A stretch of DNA of 63,797 nt from an uncultured Microbacteriaceae bacterium (GTDB lineage Bacteria > Actinomycetota > Actinomycetes > Actinomycetales > Microbacteriaceae): the NCBI GenBank assembly GCA_937872445.1, contig CALMSL010000076.1, positions 1-63,797 of the forward strand. Direction: 5' to 3'. The notes under the pieces were generated by a model, which ran no database searches, was not told where the DNA came from, and saw nothing but the letters and a program-made list of their open reading frames with translations. A program made the translations under genes and the position numbers. Of the stretch, positions 16,609-27,009 are shown piece by piece (the stretch's first letter is position 1; each line of letters starts with the position of its first letter).

Positions 16609-18030
16609 GTGACGCTTCACAGCGTGCGGCTCGGCACCGCCGACGGCGAGCTCGCGAAGGCGCTCGCGGCCATCCGCGGCGAACTCGACGTGACCGCGGA
16701 TTTCCCGCCCGAGGTCGGGGCGGAGGCGAATGCGGCGGCGGCGAAGGCATCCTCGACCCTGCCACCGCGCGACCTGCTCGACGTGCCGTTCATCACAATC
16801 GACCCTTCTGACGCGATGGACCTCGATCAGGCGATGCACCTCGAACGCCGAGGTGCCGGCTACCGGGTACGGTACGCGATCGCCGATGTCCCGGCGTTCG
16901 TGAAGCCGGGCGGCGCAATCGACACGGAGGCCCGCAAGCGGGGCCAAACCCTGTACCCGCCGGATGGGCGCATCCCCCTGCACCCGCTCGTGCTCAGCGA
17001 GAGCGCCGCATCCCTTCTGCCAGGCGAGATCCGCGGCGCGTACGTCTGGACGTTCGACCTCGACGCGGACGCGCGCGTCACCGCCACGGCGCTCGAGCGG
17101 GCCCGCGTGCGCAGCCGGACTCGATTCGACTACCCGCAGGTGCAGGCCCGGATCGACTCCGGCACTGCGCCCGAAAATGTGCTGCTGCTCAAAGAGATTG
17201 GCCGGGCCCTCGTCGCACTGGAGCGCGAACGAGGCGGTGCGAGCCTCGGCCGGCCAGACCAGGAGATCGGCGAAGACAACGGCCGCTACGTGCTCGTGCG
17301 CCGCCAACCGGTCGAGACCGAAGACTGGAACGCGCAGATTTCACTGCTGACCGGGATGGCCGCGGCGACGATCATGATCGACGGCGGGGTGGGCATCCTC
17401 CGCACGATGCCCGCGCCGAGCGACGAATCGGTGACCTGGTTCCGTCGTCGCGCCGCGGCACTCGGCACGCCGTGGCCGGAATCCGTGGAGTATGGCGCGT
17501 ATCTGCGCGCACTTCACCCGGCCGACCCCAAACAACTCGCCATCCTGCATGCCGCGGCGTCGCTGTTTCGCGGGGCCGGCTACACCGCGTTCGACGGCAC
17601 TGTTCCCGAGGAGAGAAATCAGTCCGCCGTCGGTGCTCCGTACGCGCACGCCACGGCGCCCCTGCGCCGACTCGTCGACCGATTTGTGCTCGTCGTCTGC
17701 GACGCGCTGGCGAATGGGCGCGACGTTCCCGACTGGGCACGCGCCGCGTTACCCGAGTTGCCGCCCATCATGGCGAAATCGGATTCGCTGGCAGGACGGC
17801 TCGATCACGCCGCAGTGAGCGCGGTCGAGGCCGCCGTGCTGCGCGATCGCGTGGGCGAGACATTCACGGCAACCGTCATCGCCTCGAAGAATGGCGGTGG
17901 GCACATCCAGTTGGTCGATCCGGCGGTCACCGCGGAGTGCGATGGGAAGGTTTCCGCTGGCCAGGTCATCACGGCACGCCTCGTGGAGGCGGATATCGCT
18001 ACAGGCACCGTGCGGTTCGAGGTGGCCTGA
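16609..18030 (+). CDS. RNB-domain ribonuclease (RNase II/R-like)
   Basis: This 473-residue protein contains the RNB exoribonuclease core. The catalytic aspartates are in FITIDPSDAMDLDQAM (about residues 60-75), followed by YAIADVPAFVKPG and the RNA-binding stretch HATAPLRRLVDRF near residue 350. It lacks the N-terminal cold-shock domains of RNase R. The last 60 residues look like a reduced S1-type barrel. It is expected to degrade single-stranded RNA 3'-5' in the cytoplasm. GTG at 16609 lies just after the tandem repeat. A GCTGTG/CACAGC inverted repeat straddles the start codon and may modulate initiation. Confidence 0.88.
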   Translation: MTLHSVRLGTADGELAKALAAIRGELDVTADFPPEVGAEANAAAAKASSTLPPRDLLDVPFITIDPSDAMDLDQAMHLERRGAGYRVRYAIADVPAFVKPGGAIDTEARKRGQTLYPPDGRIPLHPLVLSESAASLLPGEIRGAYVWTFDLDADARVTATALERARVRSRTRFDYPQVQARIDSGTAPENVLLLKEIGRALVALERERGGASLGRPDQEIGEDNGRYVLVRRQPVETEDWNAQISLLTGMAAATIMIDGGVGILRTMPAPSDESVTWFRRRAAALGTPWPESVEYGAYLRALHPADPKQLAILHAAASLFRGAGYTAFDGTVPEERNQSAVGAPYAHATAPLRRLVDRFVLVVCDALANGRDVPDWARAALPELPPIMAKSDSLAGRLDHAAVSAVEAAVLRDRVGETFTATVIASKNGGGHIQLVDPAVTAECDGKVSAGQVITARLVEADIATGTVRFEVA

Positions 18031-18093
18031 ACCGGGTCGCAGATCCGCAGCAACATCATTGGTGGCACAAAGGAAATACCTAGCATCCGCTCC

Positions 18094-18105
18094 TACCGTG
18101 ACGCC
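18094..18105 (+). promoter_or_regulatory. -10 box for leaderless esterase mRNA
   Basis: TACCGT (18094-18099) followed by 6 bases and ATG at 18106 matches the leaderless spacing seen elsewhere in the window. Confidence 0.45.
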
Positions 18106-19020
18106 ATGCGAAAGCCCATTGTCGCCTTCATCGCCGCCGCGGCGAGCGCCGCGCTTCTGCTTTCCGGATGCGCGGCCGCATCCCGACCGACCGGAACACC
18201 GCCGACTGCCACACCGCCCATCAAGACCCAGGACTGGCTCCCGGCCGGGGCGATCGTTCACCGCGACCTCGCCTACGGGTCCGATCCGAACCAGAAGCTC
18301 GATGTTTATCAGCCGCAGAACGCGCAGGATGCCCCGATCCTGTTGATGGTGCACGGCGGCGGCTGGAAGCGCGGCGACAAAGCCGCCTCCGGCGTCGTGA
18401 ACAACAAGGTCGCCCACTACCTGCCCCTCGGGTACATCGTGGTGTCGACGAACTACCGGCTGTACCCCGACGTCGACCCCGTGACGGAGGCAGGCGATGT
18501 GGGTTCAGCCCTCGCCTACGTGCAGGCGCACGCGGCCGAGTGGGGTGGGTCCGCGACGGACATCGTGCTCATGGGGCATTCGGCCGGCGCCAACCTCGTC
18601 TCTCTCCTCGCCGCCGACCCCACGATCGCGTCGGATGCGGGGGCTGCGCCCTGGCGCGGCACGGTCGCGCTCGACAGCGCCGCATTCAACGTCGTGACGA
18701 TCATGTCCGGCCCGCACCTGCCTCTGTACGATCCGATATTCGGCACCGACACCCAGTTGTGGCGGGACTCCTCGCCCACGCTTCGACTGAGCGCCCCTCC
18801 GGCGCCCATGCTTCTCGTCTGCGACAGCGGGCGCGCAAACTCGTGCTCGCAAGCGAAAGCCTTCGCCGCAGAGGTGGCGTCGAAGTACGGGAAATCCGCC
18901 GGCGACGCCATCCAGGTGTATCCGGTCGACCTCCGGCACGGCGAAATCAACGGCGAGCTGGGCACGCCGATCCCGCTGACCGACCGGGTCGATGCTTTCC
19001 TGAACTCGGTGACCTCGTAA
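18106..19020 (+). CDS. Lipoprotein alpha/beta-hydrolase (carboxylesterase-like)
   Basis: This 304-residue protein has a lipoprotein signal peptide (lipobox LLSGC, Cys about residue 24) and an exported alpha/beta-hydrolase domain. The oxyanion-hole motif is MVHGGGWKRGD (about residues 82-92). The nucleophile elbow is GHSAGANL (about 160), and a late His (DLRHGEING) fits the triad. It resembles the BD-FAE/acetyl-esterase group. The substrate is probably a short-chain or polysaccharide ester outside the membrane. It is anchored on the outer face of the cytoplasmic membrane. It shows no operon link to the RNB gene, which ends 75 bases upstream. Confidence 0.85.
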   Translation: MRKPIVAFIAAAASAALLLSGCAAASRPTGTPPTATPPIKTQDWLPAGAIVHRDLAYGSDPNQKLDVYQPQNAQDAPILLMVHGGGWKRGDKAASGVVNNKVAHYLPLGYIVVSTNYRLYPDVDPVTEAGDVGSALAYVQAHAAEWGGSATDIVLMGHSAGANLVSLLAADPTIASDAGAAPWRGTVALDSAAFNVVTIMSGPHLPLYDPIFGTDTQLWRDSSPTLRLSAPPAPMLLVCDSGRANSCSQAKAFAAEVASKYGKSAGDAIQVYPVDLRHGEINGELGTPIPLTDRVDAFLNSVTS

Positions 19021-19139
19021 CCGCCGAAAACCGCCACCGCATCAACCGGGTAGAGTTCTTCATGGCAAAAGTGTCCCGATGTCTGACGATCTCGTCATCG
19101 AGATAGCGCCGATACACCAATGCGGATTGGACAGACAGC

Positions 19140-20303
19140 GTGGATTTATTCGAGTACCAGGCCAGGGACCTCTTCGAGGCATACGGAGTGCCGGTACTGC
19201 CCGGCATCATCGCGGACACTCCTGACGACGTTCGAGCAGCTGCCGAGAAGCTCGGCGGCACCGTGGTGGTCAAAGCTCAGGTGAAAGTGGGCGGCCGCGG
19301 CAAGGCGGGCGGCGTGAAGGTTGTCCACAACCCGGATGACGCGGCAGCTGCCGCGGAGCAAATCCTCGGCCTCGACATCAAGGGCCACGTCGTGCGCCGC
19401 GTCATGGTGGCGGCGGGGGCGCGCATCGAGCGCGAGTTCTACTTCTCCGTGCTCCTGGATCGCGCGAACCGCTCCTACCTTTCGCTGTGCAGCGTCGAGG
19501 GTGGCGTGGAGATCGAGGTGCTCGCGGTGGAGCGGCCCGAGGCGCTCGCGCGCGTCGAGGTTGACCCTCTGGAGGGCATTGACGAGGCGAAGGCGGCGGA
19601 GATTGCCCGCGCGGGCGGTTTCCCTGAGGACCTGATCGCGAAGGTCGCGCCCGTGCTCGTGAAACTCTACGACGTCTACACGGGCGAGGATGCAACCCTC
19701 GTCGAGGTCAACCCGCTCGTGCTCACCGAGGACGGCCGCATCATCGCGCTCGACGGGAAGGTGACGATCGATGAGAACGCCGACTTCCGTCACCCGAACC
19801 ACGCGGCGCTGGAGGATGCGGCATCCGCCGACCCGCTCGAGGAAAAGGCGAAGGCCGCGAACCTCAACTACGTGAAGCTTGACGGCGAGGTCGGCGTGAT
19901 CGGCAACGGCGCAGGGCTTGTCATGAGCACGCTGGATGTCGTCGCCTACGCGGGCGAAAAGCATGGCGGAGTGAAACCGGCCAACTTCCTCGACATCGGC
20001 GGCGGGGCATCCGCGGACGTGATGGCGGCTGGTCTCGACGTGATTCTCGGCGATGCGCAGGTCAAGAGCGTGTTCGTGAACGTGTTCGGCGGCATCACCG
20101 CGTGCGACGCCGTCGCGAACGGGATCGTCGGCGCGCTCGCGAAACTGGGCGACAGCGCGAACAAGCCGCTCGTCGTGCGGCTCGACGGCAACAACGTCGA
20201 GGAGGGGCGGCGCATCCTCACCGAGGCAGCGCATCCGCTCGTGACGCTCGCCGACACCATGGACATCGGCGCAGACAAAGCGGCCGAACTGGCTTCGAAG
20301 TAA
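19140..20303 (+). CDS. sucC: Succinyl-CoA synthetase beta subunit
   Basis: This 387-residue ATP-grasp subunit of the TCA enzyme joins succinate, CoA and NDP phosphorylation. It starts with the diagnostic [22 protein letters not shown]. The ATP-grasp region [19 protein letters not shown] and the C-terminal [10 protein letters not shown] and [12 protein letters not shown] (CoA-ligase fold) are present. GTG at 19140 is supported by the conserved first residue of the family. sucD follows after 10 bases. A small hairpin (ATCTCG-TCAT-CGAGAT, 19089-19104) lies in the leader. Confidence 0.97.
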   Translation: MDLFEYQARDLFEAYGVPVLPGIIADTPDDVRAAAEKLGGTVVVKAQVKVGGRGKAGGVKVVHNPDDAAAAAEQILGLDIKGHVVRRVMVAAGARIEREFYFSVLLDRANRSYLSLCSVEGGVEIEVLAVERPEALARVEVDPLEGIDEAKAAEIARAGGFPEDLIAKVAPVLVKLYDVYTGEDATLVEVNPLVLTEDGRIIALDGKVTIDENADFRHPNHAALEDAASADPLEEKAKAANLNYVKLDGEVGVIGNGAGLVMSTLDVVAYAGEKHGGVKPANFLDIGGGASADVMAAGLDVILGDAQVKSVFVNVFGGITACDAVANGIVGALAKLGDSANKPLVVRLDGNNVEEGRRILTEAAHPLVTLADTMDIGADKAAELASK

Positions 20304-20313
20304 GGGACTGGAC

Positions 20314-21201
<888 letters not shown>

Positions 21202-21266
21202 TTTCGTGCGGTCCACGTGAGTGGCGCCGCGGCGCAGGGCGGATGCGGCGGTAGGCTCCGTCAGGT

Positions 21267-22493
21267 ATGAACCGCCCGATCACCGCCCTGTTCGCCGCGC
21301 TGGAGGCGCTGCTTGTCGTGGGCATCGGAATCGGGATCCCGCTCGTACCGCTCACATTCCTGTGGGCGTTCCAGTACGGGCTTCAAATCGACTGGGCGGC
21401 GTTCTGGCGGGCATCCGTCGACATTTGGCTGCTCGGCCACGGAGCGGATGTGCGCCTCACCCTCGACCCGGTCACGGCGAGCGCACTCGGATTTCCCGGC
21501 GCCGGCGACGCTTTCGTCGTGTCGATCGCGGCACTCGGATTCGCCCTGCTCACCGTGTTGCTCGGCGTACGCGCGGGGCGTCGCATCACGGAAACTCCCT
21601 ATGCACGACTCGGCACGCTCGTGGCCATCGTCGCGTTCGGCGGGCTCTCCGTCGGCGTGACGTTGAGCGCCCTCAACGACTTCGCGAGGCCATCCATCGT
21701 TCAGGGGGCCGTGCTCCCCACGCTGATTTTCACCATCGGGCTGCTCATCGGGGGCGGGTTGGCGTCCCGCAGGCTCGCGCGAATGCCGGGTCGAAGTGCG
21801 TCGGCGGGAGGCGCGGCCCGGTCCGCCCGATGGTGGGGTTCGCTGCCCGAGCACGTGCGCATCGTCGCGGCGCAGTCGCTGCGTGGGGGTACGGCGGCTG
21901 TGGCTGTCGTGGTTCTCGTGTCGGGCATCGTTCTCGCCATCATGGTTGTGGGCAGCTACGCGCAAATCGTGTCGCTCTATGAGGGAATCCATTCCGGAGT
22001 TCTCGGCGGAATTGCGGTCACCCTCGCCGAACTCGCATTCCTGCCGAACCTGGTCATCTGGACCGGCGCCTGGCTCATCGGTCCCGGGTTCGCGATCGGC
22101 GCAGGGTCGTCTGTCGGACCGCTCGGAACCAGCCTCGGACCGTTGCCGGCGGTGCCGATCCTCGGAGCCCTGCCCACGGGTGCGCACGCGTTCGGGTTCC
22201 TCGGGCTTCTCGTGCCCATCGTCGCCGGATTCCTCGTGGGTGTGCTGATTCGGCCCGCCGTGGTTCGTGTTCTCGACGGGCGCGGCGCTCTCGTCCTCAC
22301 CGGCGTGGGGATCGGCGTCGTCGGGGGCATCATTGTCGGCCTGCTCGCCTGGGTTTCCGGGGGATCGGCGGGGCCGGGCCGCCTCGCGGACGTGGGTCCG
22401 GATGCGCTCGCCGTCGGTCTGTTCGCAGCGCTGGAATTCGGCGTGCCCGCCGTCATCGGACTTCTGGCGGGGCGCCCGCCGCGCAGCAAATAG
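21267..22493 (+). CDS. PerM / DUF6350 multi-pass membrane protein
   Basis: This 408-residue protein has about nine to ten transmembrane helices from residue 5 to the C-terminus. Its position between sucD and purN is the conserved actinobacterial locus of the DUF6350 family, whose mycobacterial member PerM has been linked to cell division and stress tolerance. No catalytic motif is visible. TAGGCT at 21252-21257 lies 9 bases before the ATG. The assignment rests mainly on hydrophobic pattern and gene order. Confidence 0.75.
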   Translation: MNRPITALFAALEALLVVGIGIGIPLVPLTFLWAFQYGLQIDWAAFWRASVDIWLLGHGADVRLTLDPVTASALGFPGAGDAFVVSIAALGFALLTVLLGVRAGRRITETPYARLGTLVAIVAFGGLSVGVTLSALNDFARPSIVQGAVLPTLIFTIGLLIGGGLASRRLARMPGRSASAGGAARSARWWGSLPEHVRIVAAQSLRGGTAAVAVVVLVSGIVLAIMVVGSYAQIVSLYEGIHSGVLGGIAVTLAELAFLPNLVIWTGAWLIGPGFAIGAGSSVGPLGTSLGPLPAVPILGALPTGAHAFGFLGLLVPIVAGFLVGVLIRPAVVRVLDGRGALVLTGVGIGVVGGIIVGLLAWVSGGSAGPGRLADVGPDALAVGLFAALEFGVPAVIGLLAGRPPRSK

Positions 22494-22502
22494 GCTGGGA
22501 CC
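22491..22502 (+). promoter_or_regulatory. -10 box for leaderless purN mRNA
   Basis: TAGGCT (22491-22496) overlaps the perM stop codon, and 6 bases later comes the purN ATG. There is no Shine-Dalgarno sequence, so purN-purH probably has its own leaderless transcript. Confidence 0.55.
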
Positions 22503-23090
22503 ATGCTCTCGCTCGTCGTCCTCATTTCCGGGGGCGGTTCGAACCTTCTCGCGCTCCTCGAAGCATCCGAAGACGCACAGTTCCCTGCCCGCGTCGTCGC
22601 GGTGGGCGCCGATCGGCAAGCGGATGGGCTCGAGCACGCCGAACGTTTCGGGGTTCCGGCCTTTTCTGTTGCGCTGTCGAACTTCCCCGACCGCGAAGAC
22701 TGGGGGAACGAACTGCTGGACCAGATCGAGGAGTGGAATCCGGATCTCGTGATCCTGAGCGGATTCATGCGGCTGCTGCCGCCCCGCGTCGTCGCCGCCC
22801 TGTCTCCGCGTCTGCTCAACACGCATCCGGCATACCTTCCCGAGTTCCCGGGCGCGCACGCGGTTCGGGACGCGCTCGCCGCGGGAGCCGGCGAAACCGG
22901 CGCGAGCATCATCGTCGTCGACGACGGAGTGGATACCGGCCCGGTCGTCGCGCAGGAACGCGTGCCCATCGTGCCCGGCGACACGGAGCACGCGCTGCAC
23001 GAACGGATCAAGGTCGTCGAGCGGCGGCTGCTCGTTCAGACGGTGCTCGACATAGCCAACGGACACATCAACATGGAGGACTTCGCATGA
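22503..23090 (+). CDS. purN: Phosphoribosylglycinamide formyltransferase
   Basis: This 195-residue GAR transformylase transfers a formyl group from N10-formyl-THF to GAR in de novo purine synthesis. The N-terminal [14 protein letters not shown] phosphate loop, catalytic Asn-His in [17 protein letters not shown], and the Asp-bearing [12 protein letters not shown] are all present. The stop overlaps the purH ATG (ATGA), indicating coupled translation. Length is typical. Confidence 0.96.
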   Translation: MLSLVVLISGGGSNLLALLEASEDAQFPARVVAVGADRQADGLEHAERFGVPAFSVALSNFPDREDWGNELLDQIEEWNPDLVILSGFMRLLPPRVVAALSPRLLNTHPAYLPEFPGAHAVRDALAAGAGETGASIIVVDDGVDTGPVVAQERVPIVPGDTEHALHERIKVVERRLLVQTVLDIANGHINMEDFA

Positions 23091-24736
23091 CCGACGCACC
23101 GGAGCGAGACGTCATCCCGATCCGTCGAGCGCTCCTCTCGGTGAGCGACAAGACGGGGCTGCTGGAGCTGGCTGAGGCGCTGTCGAAGGCTGGCGTCAAC
23201 ATCGTCTCCACCGGCTCGACCGCGCGGCAGATTTCCGACGCCGGATTCCCGGTCACCGAAGTGAGCGAGGTTACCGGATTCCCCGAGTCCCTGGACGGCA
23301 GGGTCAAAACCCTGCACCCGGCCGTGCACGCCGGCATCCTCGCCGATCTGCGGCTCTCCGGGCACGCCGCCGAACTTTCCGAACTCGGCATCGAGGCGTT
23401 CGAGCTCGTGGTTGTGAACCTGTACCCGTTCGTGGAGACCGTCGCGAGCGGCGCGGCACCGGATGCCGTGATCGAGCAGATCGACATCGGCGGGCCAGCG
23501 ATGGTGCGCTCGGCCGCGAAGAACCACGCGAACGTGGCGGTGGCGGTGTCGCCGGCGAGTTACCCGCAAATCATTAAGGCCCTCACTCTCGGCGGTACCA
23601 CCCTCGCGCAACGCCAGCGCCTCGCCGGGGAAGCCTTCGCGCACACCGCCGCGTACGACGCCGCGGTCGCCGAGTACTTCGCCGCGAACGTCGGCATCCG
23701 CTCCGACCTCCGGAAAATTCAGGAATCCGCGTCTCCGGGTGCGGCCGAAACCGGCGTGTCTGGCCCTGGCGCGACGCCGTTTCCTGAATTTCCGGCAGGG
23801 GGGGTGCAGGAACTGGAGCTGCGCTACGGCGACCCGACAACCCTGCGGTACGGGGAGAACTCCCACCAGGATGCGACGCTGTACCGAGCGGCGGACGGGC
23901 GCGGCCTCGCCCAGGCGGAACAACTGCACGGCAAAGACATGTCCTACAACAATTTTGTCGACGCGGATGCGGCCCTGCGCGCCGCCTACGATTTCGCCGA
24001 GCCGGCCGTGGCGATCATCAAGCACGCGAATCCGTGCGGGATCGCTGTCGCGGGCGACATTGCGACTGCCCATCGTCGCGCCCACGAGTGCGACCCGGTT
24101 TCCGCGTTCGGCGGCGTAATCGCCGCGAACCGGCCGATCGACCTCGCGGCGGCAGAATCGATGAAGGACATCTTCACCGAGGTGATCGTCGCGCCGGGTT
24201 TCAGCCAGGACGCGCTCACCGTGCTTTCCGCGAAAAAGAACGTGCGGCTGCTTCTCCTGCCCGCCGACTACGCGCGGGATGCGCTCGAGCTTCGGCAACT
24301 CTCGGGCGGGATGCTCACCCAGGTGCCCGACACCCGTTTCGCGCCATTCGATGACTGGTCGCTCGCATCCGGCAGCGCAGCGGATGCCGCCATGCGGGCG
24401 GATCTCGACTTCGCGTGGCGGGCGGTGCGCGCCGTGAAGTCGAACGCGATTCTGCTCGCGCACGGCGGAGCGTCCGTCGGCGTCGGGATGGGTCAGGTGA
24501 ACCGGGTCGACTCCTGCCGACTCGCCGTGGACCGCGCGGGCGAGCGCGCCAGAGGCAGCGTGGCAGCATCCGATGCGTTCTTCCCGTTCGCCGACGGGCT
24601 TCAGATTCTCCTCGACGCCGGCGTCGCGGCGATCGTGCAGCCGGGCGGCTCGATTCGCGACAGCGAAGTCATTGACGCCGCTCGGGCTGCCGGGGTGACC
24701 ATGTATCTGACCGGCGAGCGCCACTTCTTTCACTGA
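23087..24736 (+). CDS. purH: Bifunctional AICAR transformylase/IMP cyclohydrolase
   Basis: This 549-residue enzyme performs the last two steps of IMP synthesis. The N-terminal MGS-like cyclohydrolase domain ([22 protein letters not shown]) spans residues 1-200. The C-terminal transformylase has LRYGENSHQ, the catalytic Lys-His in IIKHANPCG, and ends [11 protein letters not shown] at 23087 overlaps the purN stop. The linker before LRYGENSHQ carries about 25-30 additional residues rich in Gly, Pro, Ala and Glu, encoded by the palindrome at 23710-23795. This extra loop is not expected in PurH and looks like an in-frame insertion tolerated between domains. Confidence 0.96.
   Translation: MTDAPERDVIPIRRALLSVSDKTGLLELAEALSKAGVNIVSTGSTARQISDAGFPVTEVSEVTGFPESLDGRVKTLHPAVHAGILADLRLSGHAAELSELGIEAFELVVVNLYPFVETVASGAAPDAVIEQIDIGGPAMVRSAAKNHANVAVAVSPASYPQIIKALTLGGTTLAQRQRLAGEAFAHTAAYDAAVAEYFAANVGIRSDLRKIQESASPGAAETGVSGPGATPFPEFPAGGVQELELRYGDPTTLRYGENSHQDATLYRAADGRGLAQAEQLHGKDMSYNNFVDADAALRAAYDFAEPAVAIIKHANPCGIAVAGDIATAHRRAHECDPVSAFGGVIAANRPIDLAAAESMKDIFTEVIVAPGFSQDALTVLSAKKNVRLLLLPADYARDALELRQLSGGMLTQVPDTRFAPFDDWSLASGSAADAAMRADLDFAWRAVRAVKSNAILLAHGGASVGVGMGQVNRVDSCRLAVDRAGERARGSVAASDAFFPFADGLQILLDAGVAAIVQPGGSIRDSEVIDAARAAGVTMYLTGERHFFH
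23710..23795. repeat. Palindrome inserted in frame within purH
   Basis: CCGGAAAATTCAGGAA (23710-23725) pairs with TTCCTGAATTTCCGG (23781-23795), a 15-bp stem with a one-base bulge. Weaker inner GCGTC/GACGC pairing follows. The element is 86 bp, similar in size and architecture to the elements at 1926, 3158, 12828 and 13920, and shares ATTCAGGA with the first. Confidence 0.75.
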
Positions 24737-24798
24737 GGAGTTCCGACTGGCGGCCCTCGCCCGGTGCGTGAGATTCGCCCGCCAACCCGAGAATCCAA

Positions 24799-24810
24799 TA
24801 GTCTCGCAGC
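24799..24810 (+). promoter_or_regulatory. -10 box for leaderless DDAH-fusion mRNA
   Basis: TAGTCT (24799-24804) plus 6 bases and ATG at 24811 gives the leaderless arrangement. No ribosome-binding site is visible. Confidence 0.5.
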
Positions 24811-26037
24811 ATGACTTATTCGGGTGCATCCGCCATCGTCCGCAAGGTTGCCGGAGCCATCGCTGCGGCGCTGGTCTCCGCCGTGGTCACCCATTTCGGA
24901 ACTGTCCTCGTGTTCTTCACCGCAAACGGCGCGAATCCCTCGGTGTTCGGCCAGTTGAGCGACTACTTCCTGCCGTCGACGCTCCTGCTGTTTCTGCTTC
25001 TGGGCGTGATCGCGGGTTTTGACGGGCTGCGCCGCTGGTACGTCGCGGTGCCTCTCTCGATCCTTGCCTCGGCGCTGGCCGGGCTGTTCGGCAGCCTCAT
25101 CGCCGTCGTGAACAGCGGCACAACGATCGACGGATCAGCGGTGGGCTTCATCTTCGGAACACTCATCGGGCCGAAGCTGATCTTCGTCATCGTCGCCGTC
25201 GTTGTGGTGGCTACAATCGGGCGCCGGCTCTGGAGCCTCATCACCGGTGCTCGCCTCGACGTGCCGCCCGCCCGCGATCGCAGGGTCGCCTTGGTTCGGT
25301 TGCCTGCCGCGAATCTGGCCGATGGCCAGGTGACGCATATTTCGCGATCCGTCGTGGACGCGGAAAAAGCGGATGAGCAGTGGGACCGCTACGTCGCCGC
25401 GCTCATCGAGAACGGCTGGGACACCGTGGAGGTGCCGGTGGCGCCCGAGGCTCCGGACTCCGTGTTCGTCGAGGATACCGTCGTGATCTTCGGGGACACC
25501 GCGGTCGTGACGAGCCCCGGTCACGAGACTCGGAGGGTGGAAACGGCCGGAGTTGAAGACACCGTGCGTGAACTCGGTTTGCGGGTCGCCCGCATCGAGC
25601 TGCCCGGCACGCTCGACGGCGGCGACGTGCTCAAAGTCGGCAAGACCGCGTATGTGGGCCGCGGCGGCAGGACGAACGCCGAAGGCATCCGCCAGTTGAG
25701 GAACATCGTTTCGCCGCTCGGCTACACGGTGATCGCCGTCCCCGTCACGAAGGTCCTGCACCTCAAGAGCGGCGTGACCGCCCTGCCCGACGGCACGGTG
25801 ATCGGGTATCCCCCACTCGTGGACAACCCGGAACTGTTCGACCGTTTTCTTGCCGTGCCGGAGGAGACCGGGGTGGCCGTGGTGGTGCTGGATGACAGCA
25901 CGGTGCTCATGGCCGAATCGGCCCCGCGCAGCGCGGCCCTCATCGCCGACCTCGGCTACAACGTCGTCACGGTGGACATCAGCGAGTTCGAGAAGCTCGA
26001 AGGCTGCGTAACCTGCCTCTCGGTGCGGATCCGCTAA
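24811..26037 (+). CDS. Membrane domain fused to DDAH-like amidinohydrolase
   Basis: In this 408-residue protein the first 145 residues form four hydrophobic helices (about 11-36, 50-70, 75-98 and 112-137). Residues about 160-408 form a dimethylarginine dimethylaminohydrolase-like domain of the guanidino-group-modifying superfamily. Catalytic candidates are FVEDTVVIFGD (Glu/Asp), VLHLKSGVTAL (His) and EGCVTCLSVRIR (nucleophilic Cys near the end). DDAH converts methylated arginine to citrulline and methylamine. The substrate here is not proven. Fusion to a membrane module is unusual for this family and would tether the enzyme at the inner face of the membrane. The gene is convergent with DedA, 10 bases apart. 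Confidence 0.85.
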   Translation: MTYSGASAIVRKVAGAIAAALVSAVVTHFGTVLVFFTANGANPSVFGQLSDYFLPSTLLLFLLLGVIAGFDGLRRWYVAVPLSILASALAGLFGSLIAVVNSGTTIDGSAVGFIFGTLIGPKLIFVIVAVVVVATIGRRLWSLITGARLDVPPARDRRVALVRLPAANLADGQVTHISRSVVDAEKADEQWDRYVAALIENGWDTVEVPVAPEAPDSVFVEDTVVIFGDTAVVTSPGHETRRVETAGVEDTVRELGLRVARIELPGTLDGGDVLKVGKTAYVGRGGRTNAEGIRQLRNIVSPLGYTVIAVPVTKVLHLKSGVTALPDGTVIGYPPLVDNPELFDRFLAVPEETGVAVVVLDDSTVLMAESAPRSAALIADLGYNVVTVDISEFEKLEGCVTCLSVRIR

Positions 26038-26047
26038 GGCTCTCCCG

Positions 26048-26701
26048 CTAGACCCCGTCGACGGCCCGACGTTCGTGCCTCGTCACCCGCCAGGTATGGA
26101 TGCCGGCGACGATGGACGCGGCAATGACCACCCCCGCGATCACATAGGCGACGCTCTTCACGCCGGGAATGAACGCTGCGTAGTACCCGGTCAGGGTTAA
26201 CCCGACTCCCCACGCGAGCGCACCGACGAGGTTGCTGGAGAGGAACCGGTAATAGTTCATCCGGCCCACCCCGGCAATGACGGGAACGAACACTCGCCCC
26301 CAGGGCACGAAACGCGCAACGACGATCGACCACCAGCCGTACCGCTGGTAGAAAATCTCTGCGGCGTGGATCGCTTTCTGGGTGCGCCGACCGCCGTGCC
26401 GATCCAGGTATCCGCGGCCGTAGTGCCGCCCGAGGAGAAAACCGACCTGATCGCCGAGAAACGCAGAAATGCCCACTCCGACCGCGAGAATGACGATGTT
26501 CAGGCTTGTGGCGGATGCCGCGATGAGCCCGGAAGCGAACAGGAGCGAGTCGCCGGTGATGAACGGGATGAACAGGCCGAGGAAAATCGCCGTTCCGGCG
26601 AAGACGAGCGCCCAGACGATCAGGTAGAAGATGATCGGGCCCGCCGCGGAGAGGATGCCGCCCATTTCGTCGCCCAGATTGGAGGTCGCGTGGTGCAGCA
26701 T
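26048..26701 (-). CDS. DedA family membrane protein
   Basis: This 217-residue DedA/SNARE-associated-type integral membrane protein is of a family including undecaprenyl-phosphate/lipid scramblase-like translocases. Visible family signatures are FITGDSLLFASGLIA, DQVGFLLGRHYGRG and the RFVPWGRVFVPVIAGVGRMNYYRF re-entrant motif, with about five helices. ATG at 26701 precedes an N-terminal amphipathic stretch. The 293-base gap to the next gene upstream holds a strong iron-box-like palindrome and one GC-rich hairpin (near 26893-26915), but no gene. Confidence 0.88.
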   Translation of the reverse strand: MLHHATSNLGDEMGGILSAAGPIIFYLIVWALVFAGTAIFLGLFIPFITGDSLLFASGLIAASATSLNIVILAVGVGISAFLGDQVGFLLGRHYGRGYLDRHGGRRTQKAIHAAEIFYQRYGWWSIVVARFVPWGRVFVPVIAGVGRMNYYRFLSSNLVGALAWGVGLTLTGYYAAFIPGVKSVAYVIAGVVIAASIVAGIHTWRVTRHERRAVDGV

Positions 26702-26758
26702 GCTTACGACGCTATCGTGTGCGGGATGGGCGGCATGGGGGAATTCCGATCAATAAAT

Positions 26759-26782
26759 GCAGGTTAGGCAATCCTAACCTGC
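26759..26782. promoter_or_regulatory. Iron-box-like palindrome (DtxR/IdeR type)
   Basis: GCAGGTTAGG and CCTAACCTGC are perfect 10-bp inverted arms with a 4-base centre. The TTAGG-N4-CCTAA core matches the core spacing of the DtxR/IdeR consensus. An outer GGAATTCCGA/TCGGAATCC pair extends the symmetry to about 26740-26794. It lies 58 bases from the DedA start and about 230 bases upstream of the ABC exporter pair. Which gene it controls is uncertain. Confidence 0.5.
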
Positions 26783-27009
26783 CTGTCGGAATCCTGCTCC
26801 TCCGGGCAGTGGTACGCCACCCGAGTCGACCAGGAATCATCGCTTGCGTCGCCGTGAGCGTTGAGCGTATTCTGGAGGGCTGCGCTGGCGGTGGGGACGA
26901 AGGGTGCGTCCCCAGCGTCGGCATCGCTGAGACCGGCGCTGGAGGCCGTGACGGTCTCTCTGGAAACTCTGTCGGCTGCGTCGACCCCTGACTAGTGCAA
27001 GGAAAACTG

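Noticed and set aside
19089-19104. Terminator between the esterase and sucC
   Set aside because: A 6-bp stem with no T-tract is too weak to call.
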